NCBI RefSeq assembly: GCF_022601715.1
Contig: NZ_JAKVIM010000003.1
Span: 124,001-188,000 of the forward strand
Length of the DNA stretch: 64,000 nt
Direction: 5' to 3'
Origin: Acinetobacter zhairuonensis
Lineage (GTDB): Bacteria; Pseudomonadota; Gammaproteobacteria; Pseudomonadales; Moraxellaceae
Shown here piece by piece: positions 10,224 through 19,204 of the stretch. The translations under genes were made by a program, and so were the position numbers. The notes under the pieces are model-generated. The model made no database searches and was not told the origin of the DNA. It was given only the letters and a program-made list of their open reading frames with translations. Position 1 is the first letter of the stretch. The number at the start of each line of letters is the position of its first letter.

Positions 10224-10718
10224 ATGCGTAAAATAATCAAGGTATTAGCATTTGCTAGTATTTCACTCAGTTCAATGGTTCATGCTGCGGGCTATGGTGT
10301 GGTCGATTTAGAGCAAGTGGTAGAAAACAGTACTTACCTCAAAGCTCAGAATACAACGCTGCAACAGTCCATTAAGCCGCAGACGACTCGCTTAGAGCAA
10401 TTGGGCAAAGAGTTGGATGCCATGAAGCAAAAGGCACAAGCTTCCAAATTGTCTGAAGCAGAAATGAAGAAAATGAGCGCTGAATACCAAACTAAGTTGA
10501 ATGAATTAAATGGCATTCAACAAGGTTTGCAAACTAAAGTACAAGCCTCTTTGCAAGTGATGAATAAGACGTTAGATGCTCGAATCAAGCAAGTTGCTGA
10601 ACAATTGCGTAAAGAAAATAGCTTAGATGTAGTTTTGAATAAAAACTCTGCGCTTGCCTATGACGCTAAGTACGATTTAACTGATAAAATGATTCAAAAG
10701 GTTAATGCAATTAAGTAA
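10224..10718 (+). CDS. skp: Periplasmic chaperone Skp/OmpH
   Basis: Trimeric periplasmic chaperone that holds unfolded outer-membrane proteins on the way to BamA. It is 164 residues. The cleavable signal peptide is MRKIIKVLAFASISLSSMVHA, cleaved before AGYGV. The rest is charged and alpha-helical with coiled-coil character (about residues 40-130), as in the Skp tentacles. It sits between bamA and lpxD, the conserved order, with only 3 bp to lpxD. Confidence 0.92.
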   Translation: MRKIIKVLAFASISLSSMVHAAGYGVVDLEQVVENSTYLKAQNTTLQQSIKPQTTRLEQLGKELDAMKQKAQASKLSEAEMKKMSAEYQTKLNELNGIQQGLQTKVQASLQVMNKTLDARIKQVAEQLRKENSLDVVLNKNSALAYDAKYDLTDKMIQKVNAIK

Positions 10719-10721
10719 TCA

Positions 10722-11792
10722 ATGAATCTTAACAAAAAATGTTTAAAAGACCTCGCTCACCTTGTTCAAGGTGAGTGTCTCGGTCAATCCGACCTTGTTA
10801 TTCAAGGCTTAGCGAGTCTGGATACTGCCTCTCAACAACATATCTCCTTTGTCTCAGATGAGAAATATCTGGATAAGGCGTTAGCGTCCCGAGCTGGTGC
10901 TCTGATTGTCACTAAAGCTCTACAAGAAAAACTGCATAGCCATCAAAATTTCATTTTGGTTCCTAACCCTTATCTTGCTTTTGCAATTTTGACTCATGTG
11001 TTTGAGAAAAAGCATACTGAATTCGGGATTGAAAGCACAGCAAAAATTCATCCCTCTGCAATTGTGTCTGATACTGCTTATATTGGTCATTATGCTGTCA
11101 TCGGTGAAAATTGTGTGGTTGGTGATAACACTATAATTCAAGCACATGTTCGTATTGATGATGATGTCGAGATTGGTAAAGATGGTTTCATTGATTCGCA
11201 TGTCACTTTAACGGGTGCATGTAAAATTGGTGATCGAGTGCGTATTCATGCCAATACTGTGATTGGTAGCGAAGGATTTGGTTTTGCGCCATATCAAGGA
11301 AAATGGCACCGTATTGCGCAATTGGGATCAGTGATCATTGGTCATGATGTGCGAATTGGCTCAAATTGTAGTATTGATCGTGGTGCTTTAGACGATACTA
11401 TTTTGGAACATGGTGTTAAGATTGATAACCTTGTGCAAATCGCCCATAACGTTAAGATTGGTGAAAACACTGCGATTGCGGCTAAGTGTGGTATTGCGGG
11501 CAGTACAACAATTGGCAAAAACTGTATCCTTGCAGGTGCTTGTGGTGTCGTAGGGCACATTAGCATTGCTGATAATGTAACGATTACGGCAATGTCAATG
11601 GTCACAAATAATATTTACGAAGCTGGAAGTTATTCTGGTGGGACAGGATTATTTGCAACACCACAGTGGAAGCGGACAGTTGTACGGTTCAGACAATTAG
11701 CAGATGTGCCATTGACCCAATTAGTCAAACGACTTGATCATATGCAGACTCAAATTGAGTCCCTTGAATCAACTTTTAAATTGCGTAAATAG
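10722..11792 (+). CDS. lpxD: UDP-3-O-(3-hydroxyacyl)glucosamine N-acyltransferase
   Basis: Third step of lipid A synthesis: transfers a hydroxyacyl chain from ACP to the 2-amino group of UDP-3-O-acylglucosamine. It is 356 residues. The N-terminal uridine-binding domain (about 1-100) is followed by left-handed beta-helix hexapeptide repeats (about 105-310). The catalytic base is His242 in [11 protein letters not shown]-terminal helix closes the protein. It is translationally close to skp upstream and fabZ downstream (4 bp). Confidence 0.96.
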   Translation: MNLNKKCLKDLAHLVQGECLGQSDLVIQGLASLDTASQQHISFVSDEKYLDKALASRAGALIVTKALQEKLHSHQNFILVPNPYLAFAILTHVFEKKHTEFGIESTAKIHPSAIVSDTAYIGHYAVIGENCVVGDNTIIQAHVRIDDDVEIGKDGFIDSHVTLTGACKIGDRVRIHANTVIGSEGFGFAPYQGKWHRIAQLGSVIIGHDVRIGSNCSIDRGALDDTILEHGVKIDNLVQIAHNVKIGENTAIAAKCGIAGSTTIGKNCILAGACGVVGHISIADNVTITAMSMVTNNIYEAGSYSGGTGLFATPQWKRTVVRFRQLADVPLTQLVKRLDHMQTQIESLESTFKLRK

Positions 11793-11796
11793 AATT

Positions 11797-12276
11797 ATGA
11801 TGACTGAGTCTACTTTACTACCATTTACGAAACCAGAATTGCCAATGCATATTCAACAAATTCGTGAATATTTACCACACCGTTATCCATTCTTGTTGGT
11901 TGATCGCATTGTAGATGTAACTGATAATGGTATTGTTGGTTATAAAAACGTTTCAATCAACGAAGAGTTCCTACAAGGACATTTCCCAAACTACCCAATT
12001 ATGCCAGGTGTGCTAATTGTGGAAGCTTTGGCTCAAGTGTCTGGTATTCTTGGCTTTATTATGAACAATGAGAAGCCGAGTGAAGGTTCTTTGTTCCTTT
12101 TTGCGGGTGCAGAGAAGGTAAGATTTAAAAAACAGGTGGTTGCAGGCGACCAACTTGTATTAAAATCAGAATTGATTATGCAAAAACGTGGTATTTACAA
12201 ATATAACTGTATTGCTACTGTTGATGGTGTTGTTGCAACAACCGCAGAAATCATGGTTTATCATCAGAAAGTATAG
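11797..12276 (+). CDS. fabZ: 3-hydroxyacyl-[ACP] dehydratase FabZ
   Basis: Dehydrates 3-hydroxyacyl-ACP in fatty acid elongation and competes with LpxA and LpxD for hydroxyacyl-ACP, which explains the grouping. It is 159 residues with the hot-dog fold. The catalytic pair is His62 (GHFPNYPIMPG) and Glu76 (VEALAQ). Two ATG codons in a row (11797 and 11800) are both possible starts. A longer in-frame extension reaches back into lpxD and has no family support. Confidence 0.95.
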   Translation: MMTESTLLPFTKPELPMHIQQIREYLPHRYPFLLVDRIVDVTDNGIVGYKNVSINEEFLQGHFPNYPIMPGVLIVEALAQVSGILGFIMNNEKPSEGSLFLFAGAEKVRFKKQVVAGDQLVLKSELIMQKRGIYKYNCIATVDGVVATTAEIMVYHQKV

Positions 12277-12283
12277 AGTAGGC

Positions 12284-13072
12284 ATGAGCAATAACGAATT
12301 AATTCATCCAACCGCTATTATTGACTCATCAGCAGTAATTGCTCCAGATGTGCAAATTGGACCGTATTGTATTATTGGTCCTCAGGTCACAATTGGAGCA
12401 GGCACAAAACTTCATTCACATGTTGTGGTTGGGGGGTACACGCGTATTGGAAAAAATAATGAAATTTTCCAGTTCGCAAGTATTGGTGAAGTATGCCAAG
12501 ATTTGAAATACCGAGGTGAAGAAACTTGGTTGGAAATTGGCGATCACAATACGATTCGTGAGCATTGCAGCTTACATCGCGGCACTGTGCAAGATCAGTC
12601 TTTAACCAAAATTGGTAGTCATAATCTATTAATGGTGAACACGCATATTGCGCATGACTGTATGGTGGGTGATCATAATATTTTTGCCAATAATGTAGGT
12701 GTTGCTGGACACGTTCATATTGGTGATTACGTTATTGTTGGTGGAAACTCTGGTATTCATCAGTTCTGTAAGCTTGCTTCATACAGTATGGTGGGTGGGG
12801 CGTCTTTAATCGTGAAAGATGTTCCAGCATATGTCATGGCTTCTGGTAATCCTGCACATGCATTTGCTATGAATGTTGAGGGTATGCGTCGCAAAGGTTG
12901 GTCTAAAGAAGTAATTCAAGGTCTACGTACAGCATTCAAACTCATTTATAAAGAAGGTTTGACGACGGTTGAGGCAGTTGAGCGAATCCGTCAGGAAATT
13001 TTACCGACGGTTGCTGAAGCTCAATTGTTAATTGACTCTCTAGAGCAGTCTGAACGCGGCATCGTTCGTTAA
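12284..13072 (+). CDS. lpxA: Acyl-[ACP]-UDP-N-acetylglucosamine O-acyltransferase
   Basis: First step of lipid A synthesis, acylating the 3-OH of UDP-GlcNAc. The 262-residue protein consists of hexapeptide repeats forming a left-handed helix, then a C-terminal helical domain. The catalytic base is His124 in the HIAHD motif. The ATG at 12284 lies 7 bp past the fabZ stop and gives MSNNELIHPTAII, typical of the family. It ends the long plus-strand run and is followed by a strong terminator. lpxB, the next-but-one pathway enzyme, is separate, at 58593. Confidence 0.96.
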   Translation: MSNNELIHPTAIIDSSAVIAPDVQIGPYCIIGPQVTIGAGTKLHSHVVVGGYTRIGKNNEIFQFASIGEVCQDLKYRGEETWLEIGDHNTIREHCSLHRGTVQDQSLTKIGSHNLLMVNTHIAHDCMVGDHNIFANNVGVAGHVHIGDYVIVGGNSGIHQFCKLASYSMVGGASLIVKDVPAYVMASGNPAHAFAMNVEGMRRKGWSKEVIQGLRTAFKLIYKEGLTTVEAVERIRQEILPTVAEAQLLIDSLEQSERGIVR

Positions 13073-13090
13073 GTTTCGCATTATAAAAAA

Positions 13091-13110
13091 GACACCATAT
13101 GGTGTCTTTT
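13091..13110. terminator. Bidirectional rho-independent terminator, lpxA/cpoB
   Basis: Stem GACACCA/TGGTGTC with a 2-nt centre (a true stem probably has a 4-nt loop), flanked by an A-run on the left and a T-run on the right. It therefore works for lpxA on plus and for the convergent cpoB on minus. Confidence 0.85.
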
Positions 13111-13111
13111 T

Positions 13112-13990
13112 TTATTTCTTGAAATAGCTAGCTTCTTCGCTTTTAGGATATTGTTTTAATAGTTTAGCTTTATATTGATTAGCTAATGCTGTATTGCGGT
13201 CAACATCTTTTGCGATGCTATAGAGTTGATATAGGGCACGAGAAGCTTTGGATGATTGTGGATATTGATTGACAACAATGTTGTAATTCTTTTTAGCTTC
13301 GGTGTAGTTGGTTGGTTCAATTGCTAGATTGAATTCTGCGAGCCAAAAATACGCATTGCTGATGTAGATACTGTTGGGGTGATTTTTAATAAAGTTTTGC
13401 ATCGGTGCAATGGCTTTTTTAGCACCACCTTGTTTGTAAGCGTCTAATGCAACGGTATAGGCGGCTTTCTCTAGCTCCGTTGCTTGCTGATTTGTCGTAA
13501 CAGGCACATTGGTGCTTGACGTGCTAGGTGTTTCAGGAGTTGCAGCAGCTGGACTATTGGCTGAATTTACGGCTGCTGTGGCGGTTGCGCTGATGCTGGG
13601 TGAACTATCCTGTTGTTTATCCTCCGTTTGAGTCACACTCTCAGGATCAACCTTTTGTTGTAAGAGTTCTAAGCGTTGATCTAAGTCAGTATAGCGATTG
13701 TTGAGTTCATTTTTAAGCTGTTCAATCGTATTTTCTTGTTCTTCAATTCGACCACGTAAGCTTCGAATGTCATTCTCAAGTTGTTGATTTTTTTGCATGA
13801 TTTGCCAGTTTATATTGGTGGGTACATTGGCTTCAGCAACGGGTGTGTTTGTTGTTGTATTATAATTTGAGCTTGAATTTGAACCAGAATCAGTTTGGCT
13901 TAATCCGCGATTTTCAATAGGGATATTGGCGAAAATAGAAGTGGTGCTGAGTAAGGTGAGTGCATAAATTGCATGCTTAAATTGCATCAT
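13112..13990 (-). CDS. cpoB: Tol-Pal associated periplasmic protein CpoB/YbgF
   Basis: Periplasmic coordinator of the Tol-Pal machine and peptidoglycan synthesis during division (family knowledge). It is 292 residues. A signal peptide ends near STTSIFA. A coiled-coil segment (about residues 60-115, rich in Gln, Glu and Leu) drives trimerisation. A low-complexity Ser/Thr/Ala/Pro linker follows (about 120-170). Three TPR-like repeats fill the C-terminal 115 residues (AYTVALDAYKQGG, then NAYFWLAE). The tol-pal genes are not adjacent here, which is unusual compared with E. coli. The start is either of two adjacent Met codons. Confidence 0.85.
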   Translation of the reverse strand: MMQFKHAIYALTLLSTTSIFANIPIENRGLSQTDSGSNSSSNYNTTTNTPVAEANVPTNINWQIMQKNQQLENDIRSLRGRIEEQENTIEQLKNELNNRYTDLDQRLELLQQKVDPESVTQTEDKQQDSSPSISATATAAVNSANSPAAATPETPSTSSTNVPVTTNQQATELEKAAYTVALDAYKQGGAKKAIAPMQNFIKNHPNSIYISNAYFWLAEFNLAIEPTNYTEAKKNYNIVVNQYPQSSKASRALYQLYSIAKDVDRNTALANQYKAKLLKQYPKSEEASYFKK

Positions 13991-14264
13991 AAAACATATC
14001 CATTTTGTATTACTTGCTTAAAGCCTTGAGTTTGTATGGCTTTATTCATTTCATATTGAACACATTTAAAATGCTCAAGCACTGAAATGCAATAAGTGTT
14101 TTCAATCTTGTCGTATGTTTAAGGTAAACTCAAAATGGAATATGGATAGAAATTGCAATAAATGCATATATTTGTATTTTAAATAGACAAATGAATAGCT
14201 TAGGTGAATAAACCAAGAATAAGTGCTTGCAACTTGGGTAAAAATCTCTATACTCTGTTCTTGC
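13991..14264. promoter_or_regulatory. cpoB/ffs divergent intergenic region with the ffs promoter
   Basis: The region is non-coding. Just ahead of the SRP RNA is a sigma-70-type promoter: TTGCAA (14227-14232), a 16-bp spacer, then TATACT (14249-14254). This puts the RNA start near 14261-14265. I see nothing else I can name here. Confidence 0.6.
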
Positions 14265-14383
<119 letters not shown>

Positions 14384-14416
14384 TTATTCTTATAATATTT
14401 AATTTTTCTCTTTTAT

Positions 14417-15016
14417 TTATTCTTCAAATTCCTTTCTGTTAATTGCTTTCATAATTGCATCCATATCAAATCCTCTGTACTGTAAAAAACGAATTTGCTT
14501 TGCTTTTAGTTTTGGGTCTTTTTCTACGGTCGAGCCGAATTTCTTGAGTTTGAGTTGATAAGCCTGTTCTGCCCAATCAATTTCCTTTAATTCTTCTTGA
14601 ATTAATTCACTGTTTATTTTTTTGTTTTTTAATGCCAGTTTAATGCGCTGAGGACCTTTTCCTTTGCGTTTTTGGCTCGACAGTACAATTTCAGCTACAC
14701 GTTGGTCACTTTGATAATTATTGTTTGATAGTTCTTCAACCAGATTGACCACTTCCTCTCGATTTACTGCATAGGTCGCTAGCTTCTCAATTAGCTCTGC
14801 TTTGGAGTATTCCTTGCGTGTCAGTACGGCAAACGCATAAGAGCGCAGACGTGAGCCAGTGAGTCCTGTATTTTGTACAACTTCAGTTTCTATCTCTTCA
14901 TGATTGTACTGAGTTGTTTGTGATTCTTGAGGTGGTGTCTGTTTGGCATCTGATGTGCCAAATTCTTGCTTAAGACTCTCGTAGTTCAATAGTTTAGGAA
15001 ATTTAGATGGGCTCAT
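14417..15016 (-). CDS. recX: Regulatory protein RecX
   Basis: Binds RecA filaments and limits recombinase activity. It is 199 residues. The N-terminal 50 residues are polar and variable, and the helical RecX repeats occupy about residues 55-199 (LRSYAFAVLTRKEYSKAELIEKL, then YQSDQRVAE and GKGPQRIKLALKNKKI). It is directly downstream of recA on the same strand, separated by a terminator-like hairpin that would let a minority of recA transcripts read through. This matches the low recX to recA ratio known in other bacteria. Confidence 0.9.
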   Translation of the reverse strand: MSPSKFPKLLNYESLKQEFGTSDAKQTPPQESQTTQYNHEEIETEVVQNTGLTGSRLRSYAFAVLTRKEYSKAELIEKLATYAVNREEVVNLVEELSNNNYQSDQRVAEIVLSSQKRKGKGPQRIKLALKNKKINSELIQEELKEIDWAEQAYQLKLKKFGSTVEKDPKLKAKQIRFLQYRGFDMDAIMKAINRKEFEE

Positions 15017-15038
15017 ATTAGTTCGAATCTTGGATTGA

Positions 15039-15060
15039 AAAACGCCCCGAAGGGCGTTTT
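15039..15060 (-). terminator. Intrinsic terminator between recA and recX
   Basis: Perfect stem AAAACGCCC/GGGCGTTTT with a 4-nt loop (TTCG on the minus strand), ending in a run of five U residues in the recA direction. It is placed to attenuate read-through into recX. Confidence 0.85.
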
Positions 15061-15096
15061 GGTATAACGGGCATATTTTGTAGAGTACCTAATGGC

Positions 15097-16143
15097 TTAA
15101 GCATCAAGGAGTAGATCAGGTTCTTCTTCCTCTTTATCCTCTACGGTTACATTACCTGTTGTTAATAACTGGTCACGGATAATACGTTCAACTTCTTGCG
15201 CCAATTGTGGATTCTCTTCAAGGTGGCGAATTACATTATTCTTGCCTTGACCAATTTTGTTGCCTTGATACGAATACCAAGCACCAGCCTTTTGAACGAT
15301 GTCTTGTTGTACCGCAAGGTCAACTAATTCGCCTAACTGATTCACACCTTTGCCGTAAAGAATTTGGAAAAGCGCTTCTTTGAAAGGAGGTGCCATTTTG
15401 TTTTTAACGACTTTAACTTTGGTTTCTGAACCAATAATTTCATCGCCTTCTTTCACTTGACCAACACGACGAATATCTAAGCGTACTGACGCATAGAATT
15501 TTAAGGCATTACCACCAGTGGTAGTTTCTGGGCTACCGAACATTACACCAATCTTCATACGGATTTGGTTAATGAAGATTACCATACAGTTCGAACGTTT
15601 CGCATTACCTGTAATTTTACGCAGCGCCTGACTCATTAGGCGAGCTTGTAAGCCCATGTGTGAGTCACCCATTTCACCTTCGATTTCGGCGCGAGGGGTA
15701 AGAGCAGCCACGGAGTCGACAACGATAAGGTCGATTGCACCAGAGCGAACCAGCATGTCTGCAATTTCGAGTGCTTGTTCACCATTGTCTGGTTGAGAGA
15801 CGAGTAGATTGTCAATGTCGACGCCAAGCTTACGTGCATATTGTGGATCAAGTGCATGTTCAGCATCGATGAAGGCACAAGTACCACCAGCTTTTTGACA
15901 TTGTGCAATTGCTTGTAATGTCATGGTTGTTTTACCAGAAGATTCAGGACCGTAAATTTCAACGATACGACCTTTAGGTAAGCCACCAATACCGAGTGCG
16001 ATATCCAGTGTTAATGAACCTGTTGAAACCGCTTCAACGGCTTGCACGGTATTATCGCCAAGGCGCATGACTGTATTCTTACCAAATTGTTTTTCAATTT
16101 GGCTTAGGGCAGCATTTAGTGCCTTGCTTTTATTCTCATCCAT
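15097..16143 (-). CDS. recA: Recombinase RecA
   Basis: DNA strand-exchange ATPase for homologous recombination and the DNA-damage response. It is 348 residues. Walker A is GPESSGKT (residues 65-72). The Walker B region is [10 protein letters not shown], with the L2-region sequence [22 protein letters not shown]. An acidic C-terminal tail ([14 protein letters not shown]) is present. It is followed by recX. No LexA-type box is visible upstream, in line with the absence of LexA in Acinetobacter. Instead a pair of nested dyads lies ahead of the gene. Confidence 0.98.
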   Translation of the reverse strand: MDENKSKALNAALSQIEKQFGKNTVMRLGDNTVQAVEAVSTGSLTLDIALGIGGLPKGRIVEIYGPESSGKTTMTLQAIAQCQKAGGTCAFIDAEHALDPQYARKLGVDIDNLLVSQPDNGEQALEIADMLVRSGAIDLIVVDSVAALTPRAEIEGEMGDSHMGLQARLMSQALRKITGNAKRSNCMVIFINQIRMKIGVMFGSPETTTGGNALKFYASVRLDIRRVGQVKEGDEIIGSETKVKVVKNKMAPPFKEALFQILYGKGVNQLGELVDLAVQQDIVQKAGAWYSYQGNKIGQGKNNVIRHLEENPQLAQEVERIIRDQLLTTGNVTVEDKEEEEPDLLLDA

Positions 16144-16161
16144 CTCTCAACCTCAAAACTA

Positions 16162-16229
16162 TGTCACTTCATTTCTAACTAAAGTGGATGTATTGCATTA
16201 CAAACGTTTTCCACTTCAGTATAGTGACA
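16162..16229 (-). promoter_or_regulatory. Nested inverted repeats upstream of recA
   Basis: Two nested perfect 7-bp inverted repeats lie 19 to 86 bp before the recA start. The outer pair is TGTCACT (16162-16168) with AGTGACA (16223-16229). The inner pair is AAGTGGA (16182-16188) with TCCACTT (16210-16216). If transcribed they can form a two-tier hairpin in the leader; if not, they are operator-like. I recall a reported role for a recA 5' UTR structure in A. baumannii, which fits but is not shown here. Confidence 0.5.
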
Positions 16230-16290
16230 GAATTATTCCTGTTATTCTATGTCTGTTGTATCTGGTGCGACACAACATGACGCGACTAAT

Positions 16291-16731
16291 TTAATCATCA
16301 TTATAAGACCAGTGTTGGTCAAATTGTTGATCATTTTCTTGTTTAAACTTACTGATTTGCCGACGATCTTTTTTAGACGGGCGATGATCAGGTCGAGCAA
16401 GATTATGCAATTTTCTTTGCGATGCAAGCAATTCTCTTTTTGCTAAACTGACTTCAGTTTCTTCATAAAGGAGTTGTGCTACAGGTGCAGGACCACGCAC
16501 ACCTGAAATGGCTTTGATAACCACGGTTTTCTTTTCAAAGCCTTGTTGAATGGTGAGTTCCATTCCGACACGCACTTCTTTCGATACTTTGACACGTTCA
16601 CCGTCAAAATGGACTTTGCCACCTTCAATTGCAGATTTGGCGATGCTACGTGTTTTAAAAAAACGTGCAGCCCACAGCCATTTGTCGATACGCATGGTTT
16701 CAGCAGGTAAATGTTGCTCTGCTTTAGGCAT
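16291..16731 (-). CDS. hslR: S4-domain RNA-binding protein, heat-shock protein 15 (HslR)
   Basis: Binds stalled free 50S subunits that carry peptidyl-tRNA, helping ribosome recycling (family knowledge). It is 146 residues. The S4 domain occupies about residues 12-75, beginning MRIDKWLWAARFFKTRSIAK, with KVHFDGERVKVSKEVRVG as the RNA-binding turn. The basic C-terminal tail (RRKLHNL-like and RPSKKDRRQISKFK) resembles HslR. It overlaps the end of yrfG by 8 bp. The yrfG-hslR pairing is also found in E. coli. Confidence 0.88.
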   Translation of the reverse strand: MPKAEQHLPAETMRIDKWLWAARFFKTRSIAKSAIEGGKVHFDGERVKVSKEVRVGMELTIQQGFEKKTVVIKAISGVRGPAPVAQLLYEETEVSLAKRELLASQRKLHNLARPDHRPSKKDRRQISKFKQENDQQFDQHWSYNDD

Positions 16732-17398
16732 ATTGCTTTTGTTCCTCAGCTTGTTCCAATAAAGGGATGAAATCTGTTAAATGTTTTAACATTGGAAATG
16801 GGGATTCGTCACGGACTAATCCTATAGATGAGGGTTGTTGAATACTAATTAAATGCTGTAAGCCGAATTTTTGTGCACCTAATAAAACTTTCTCTGTGTC
16901 ATCAATAAAATAGGCGTGAGAAATATCAAATGGGTGTTGTTGATGCAATTTTTCCCAAAAGGCAGGAAATTCTTTGGCATGACCGATGGTTTCACTGCTG
17001 ACAATCACATCGAAATACGCAGCTATTCCCGTTTGTTCTAATTTAAACTGTAAACTGGCGCAGTCTGCATTGGTGGCAAGCCAGCATGGATACTGGTTGC
17101 TTTTTAAATATTCGAGTAGCTCGATGCAACCATGATGAAGGCTGACTTTATGTTGATGCTCTTGTTGTAAAGCTAAGACATCCACTCCAACTTTTGACGA
17201 CCAGAAACGGGATGAATACCAGTTCAAAGTATGACTATGTTCCTGATAAAACTGAAATAAAGTTGCCTGACTGTGTTCGAGTGTGCATTGATGAGTTTCG
17301 GCATAACGAATAGGCAGTAATTGGTTCCAGATTAGATCGTCATAGGCGAGATCGAGTAATGTGCCATCCATGTCGAATATCACAATTGGTTTAACCAT
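16724..17398 (-). CDS. yrfG: HAD-family nucleotidase (GMP/IMP nucleotidase YrfG-like)
   Basis: HAD superfamily hydrolase, 224 residues. In E. coli the ortholog dephosphorylates GMP and IMP. Motif I is FDMDGTLLDL with Asp9 (nucleophile) and Asp11. Motif II is WLATNAD, the Lys of motif III is in GHAKEFPAFW, and motif IV is YFIDDTEKVL. The cap is inserted after motif I. It is coupled to hslR by an overlap. The substrate is inferred from the neighbour pair and similarity, so it could act on another nucleotide. Confidence 0.8.
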   Translation of the reverse strand: MVKPIVIFDMDGTLLDLAYDDLIWNQLLPIRYAETHQCTLEHSQATLFQFYQEHSHTLNWYSSRFWSSKVGVDVLALQQEHQHKVSLHHGCIELLEYLKSNQYPCWLATNADCASLQFKLEQTGIAAYFDVIVSSETIGHAKEFPAFWEKLHQQHPFDISHAYFIDDTEKVLLGAQKFGLQHLISIQQPSSIGLVRDESPFPMLKHLTDFIPLLEQAEEQKQYA

Positions 17399-17675
17399 TG
17401 AACAGTCCTAGCTATGTTTGGGAGTAATAAAAGTGGCAGCCCATTATAATCTGTCAGGCTGAATGAATCAGGCTTTACTATAGCAGCAAAGTAATGAATA
17501 GAATAAGGGTTGCTGAGTGCGTCGAGATTTATAAGTAAATGATGTCTGTTGATGGGGTGAATTGCCTTGCTCGCTGAAATACTTCATAGTAATGACGTAC
17601 CTTTGTGCAAAAAACAAAAATCTAATTATTTTGTAATTAAATAAATTTAAATCAAAAATTTAGGCAATATTGATA

Positions 17676-18113
17676 ATGGTTGAATGTGTGCGGCTGCTTT
17701 ATGTCAGTAAATTCACTCAGAATGATGATGTTTTTAAAACTGAATTAATGAACATTTTAATGACCTCCGTTGATCATAATGCTTTGCATGAGATTACAGG
17801 GGTGTTGAGTTATGGCAATGGATATTTTGTTCAGTGTTTAGAGGGTGAAAAAACTAAAGTCAGTAATTTGTACTTTGATCGTATTTTAAAAGATTCACGC
17901 CATAAGGGGTGTCAGATTTTATATTTTGAAGAACAGATCGAGCGTATATTTTCTGAATGGGCAATGAAGTTTGCACCGATTAATCCGAGTATCAGGGCAT
18001 TCTTTCAACTGCAGTATGCTCAAGAATTTAATCCGACTTTGTTGACGGCAAGAACTATTGGACCTTTCATCAAGCTTCTGGCGCAACAGAATGCATGGGA
18101 ATACTATATTTAA
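17676..18113 (+). CDS. BLUF-domain blue-light receptor (BlsA-like)
   Basis: Short flavin photoreceptor of 145 residues, a BLUF domain with a C-terminal helical extension and no effector domain. The flavin-site residues expected for BLUF are present: Tyr9 in RLLYVSKF, Asn35 in DHNALHEITG, Gln53 in YFVQCLEG, and Trp95 with Met97 in EWAMKF. In A. baumannii a related protein (BlsA) adjusts motility and other traits by binding regulators in light. The start at ATG 17676, rather than the upstream TTG, fits the domain start and an AGG 11 nt earlier. It has its own promoter region of about 275 bp and no operon partner. Confidence 0.87.
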   Translation: MVECVRLLYVSKFTQNDDVFKTELMNILMTSVDHNALHEITGVLSYGNGYFVQCLEGEKTKVSNLYFDRILKDSRHKGCQILYFEEQIERIFSEWAMKFAPINPSIRAFFQLQYAQEFNPTLLTARTIGPFIKLLAQQNAWEYYI

Positions 18114-18294
18114 TTAGACTGGTAGAGTTTTTAACTCCGACGAAATTCTACGAAGCCTTCCTGTTGTGCAATTTAATGCTACTAAGCGTATGATGAATAT
18201 AGGAATGCAATAATTTTACAAAGCACAGTAAAGAATACGCATTATGGCTTGCAATGAATCGGCATCGTTCAATAATGCTTATTAAAGGCAATTT

Positions 18295-19152
18295 ATGTTT
18301 ATAAAAACTGATGTACCGCAAGATGAAATGATCTTGAAACTTGTTCCGATGATGACTCAGGCATGTGAAATCCTTAATCAGGAATTTCAGCAATACTGTT
18401 CGGGTGAACATTTTAATATTGAACATAAGCATGATGATTCACCGGTTACGCAAGCAGACTTTAGAGCCAATCAATTTATTACACAGGCTTTGGCAAACAT
18501 CAGCCCTGATATTCCGCTGTTGTCGGAAGAAGGCGATTATAGTCTACGTCAACAGTGGCAGCGTTTCTGGTTGCTTGATCCGCTGGATGGGACTAAAGAG
18601 TTTTTACATCAGCGACCTGAATTCACCATTAATTTAAGCTTGGTGGATGGTGCGCAAACGATATTTGCGATTTTAGCAATCCCAGGTGAGCAGTCTATGT
18701 ATATCTGCCCATTTGAAGGAATGCCGTTGAAATTGGATTTTAAGACTCAACAATGGTTTATCTATACTCCTGAACAGCAGCAAGCGGATACAGTAAAAGT
18801 TGGTCTTAGCCCAAGTTCGCAGCAAAAAGGTCACTACCATGAGTATTTGCAAGTTTTAGAAAGCATCACAGAATACAGTGTGTTTAAGGCAGGAAGTGCC
18901 TATAAGTTCTGTATGATGCTGGAACATAAGATTGATATTTATCCGCGTTTTCACCCCACCAGTGAATGGGATACCAGTGCGGGGCAATGTCTACTCGAAC
19001 GTATTGGTGGTGGACTTGTTGACTTTAAAGGACGCCCATTTTTATATAATCAGCGCGATAGTTTGCTGAATAAGGGTTTTATTGCCTACCGAACTGCAGA
19101 AATGCAAGTATTAGCCTTAGATGTACTTGCAAGAATGTTGAGCAAGCATTAA
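18295..19152 (+). CDS. cysQ: 3'(2'),5'-bisphosphate nucleotidase CysQ
   Basis: Hydrolyses PAP, the by-product of sulfate assimilation, to AMP. It is 285 residues of the inositol-phosphatase fold. Metal-binding motifs are SEEG (77-80), DPLDGT (95-100) and the WDTSAG motif near residue 228. Lys/Phe after DGT (KEF) is typical of CysQ. An AAAGG sits ahead of the ATG. The next gene (19205) is a histidine phosphatase on the same strand 52 bp on, possibly co-transcribed. Confidence 0.92.
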   Translation: MFIKTDVPQDEMILKLVPMMTQACEILNQEFQQYCSGEHFNIEHKHDDSPVTQADFRANQFITQALANISPDIPLLSEEGDYSLRQQWQRFWLLDPLDGTKEFLHQRPEFTINLSLVDGAQTIFAILAIPGEQSMYICPFEGMPLKLDFKTQQWFIYTPEQQQADTVKVGLSPSSQQKGHYHEYLQVLESITEYSVFKAGSAYKFCMMLEHKIDIYPRFHPTSEWDTSAGQCLLERIGGGLVDFKGRPFLYNQRDSLLNKGFIAYRTAEMQVLALDVLARMLSKH

Positions 19153-19204
19153 GCAAACAGGTTAAAATGGTTCAGTGTAAATACCAAAAAAATATGAAGA
19201 TATC

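Noticed and set aside
16144-16290. LexA box before recA
   Set aside because: No CTGT-N8-ACAG match was found; the dyads there have a different layout.
16067-16446. Plus-strand frames near the recA promoter
   Set aside because: They cross recA and hslR on the opposite strand, carry no ribosome-binding site, and read as hydrophobic shadow peptides.
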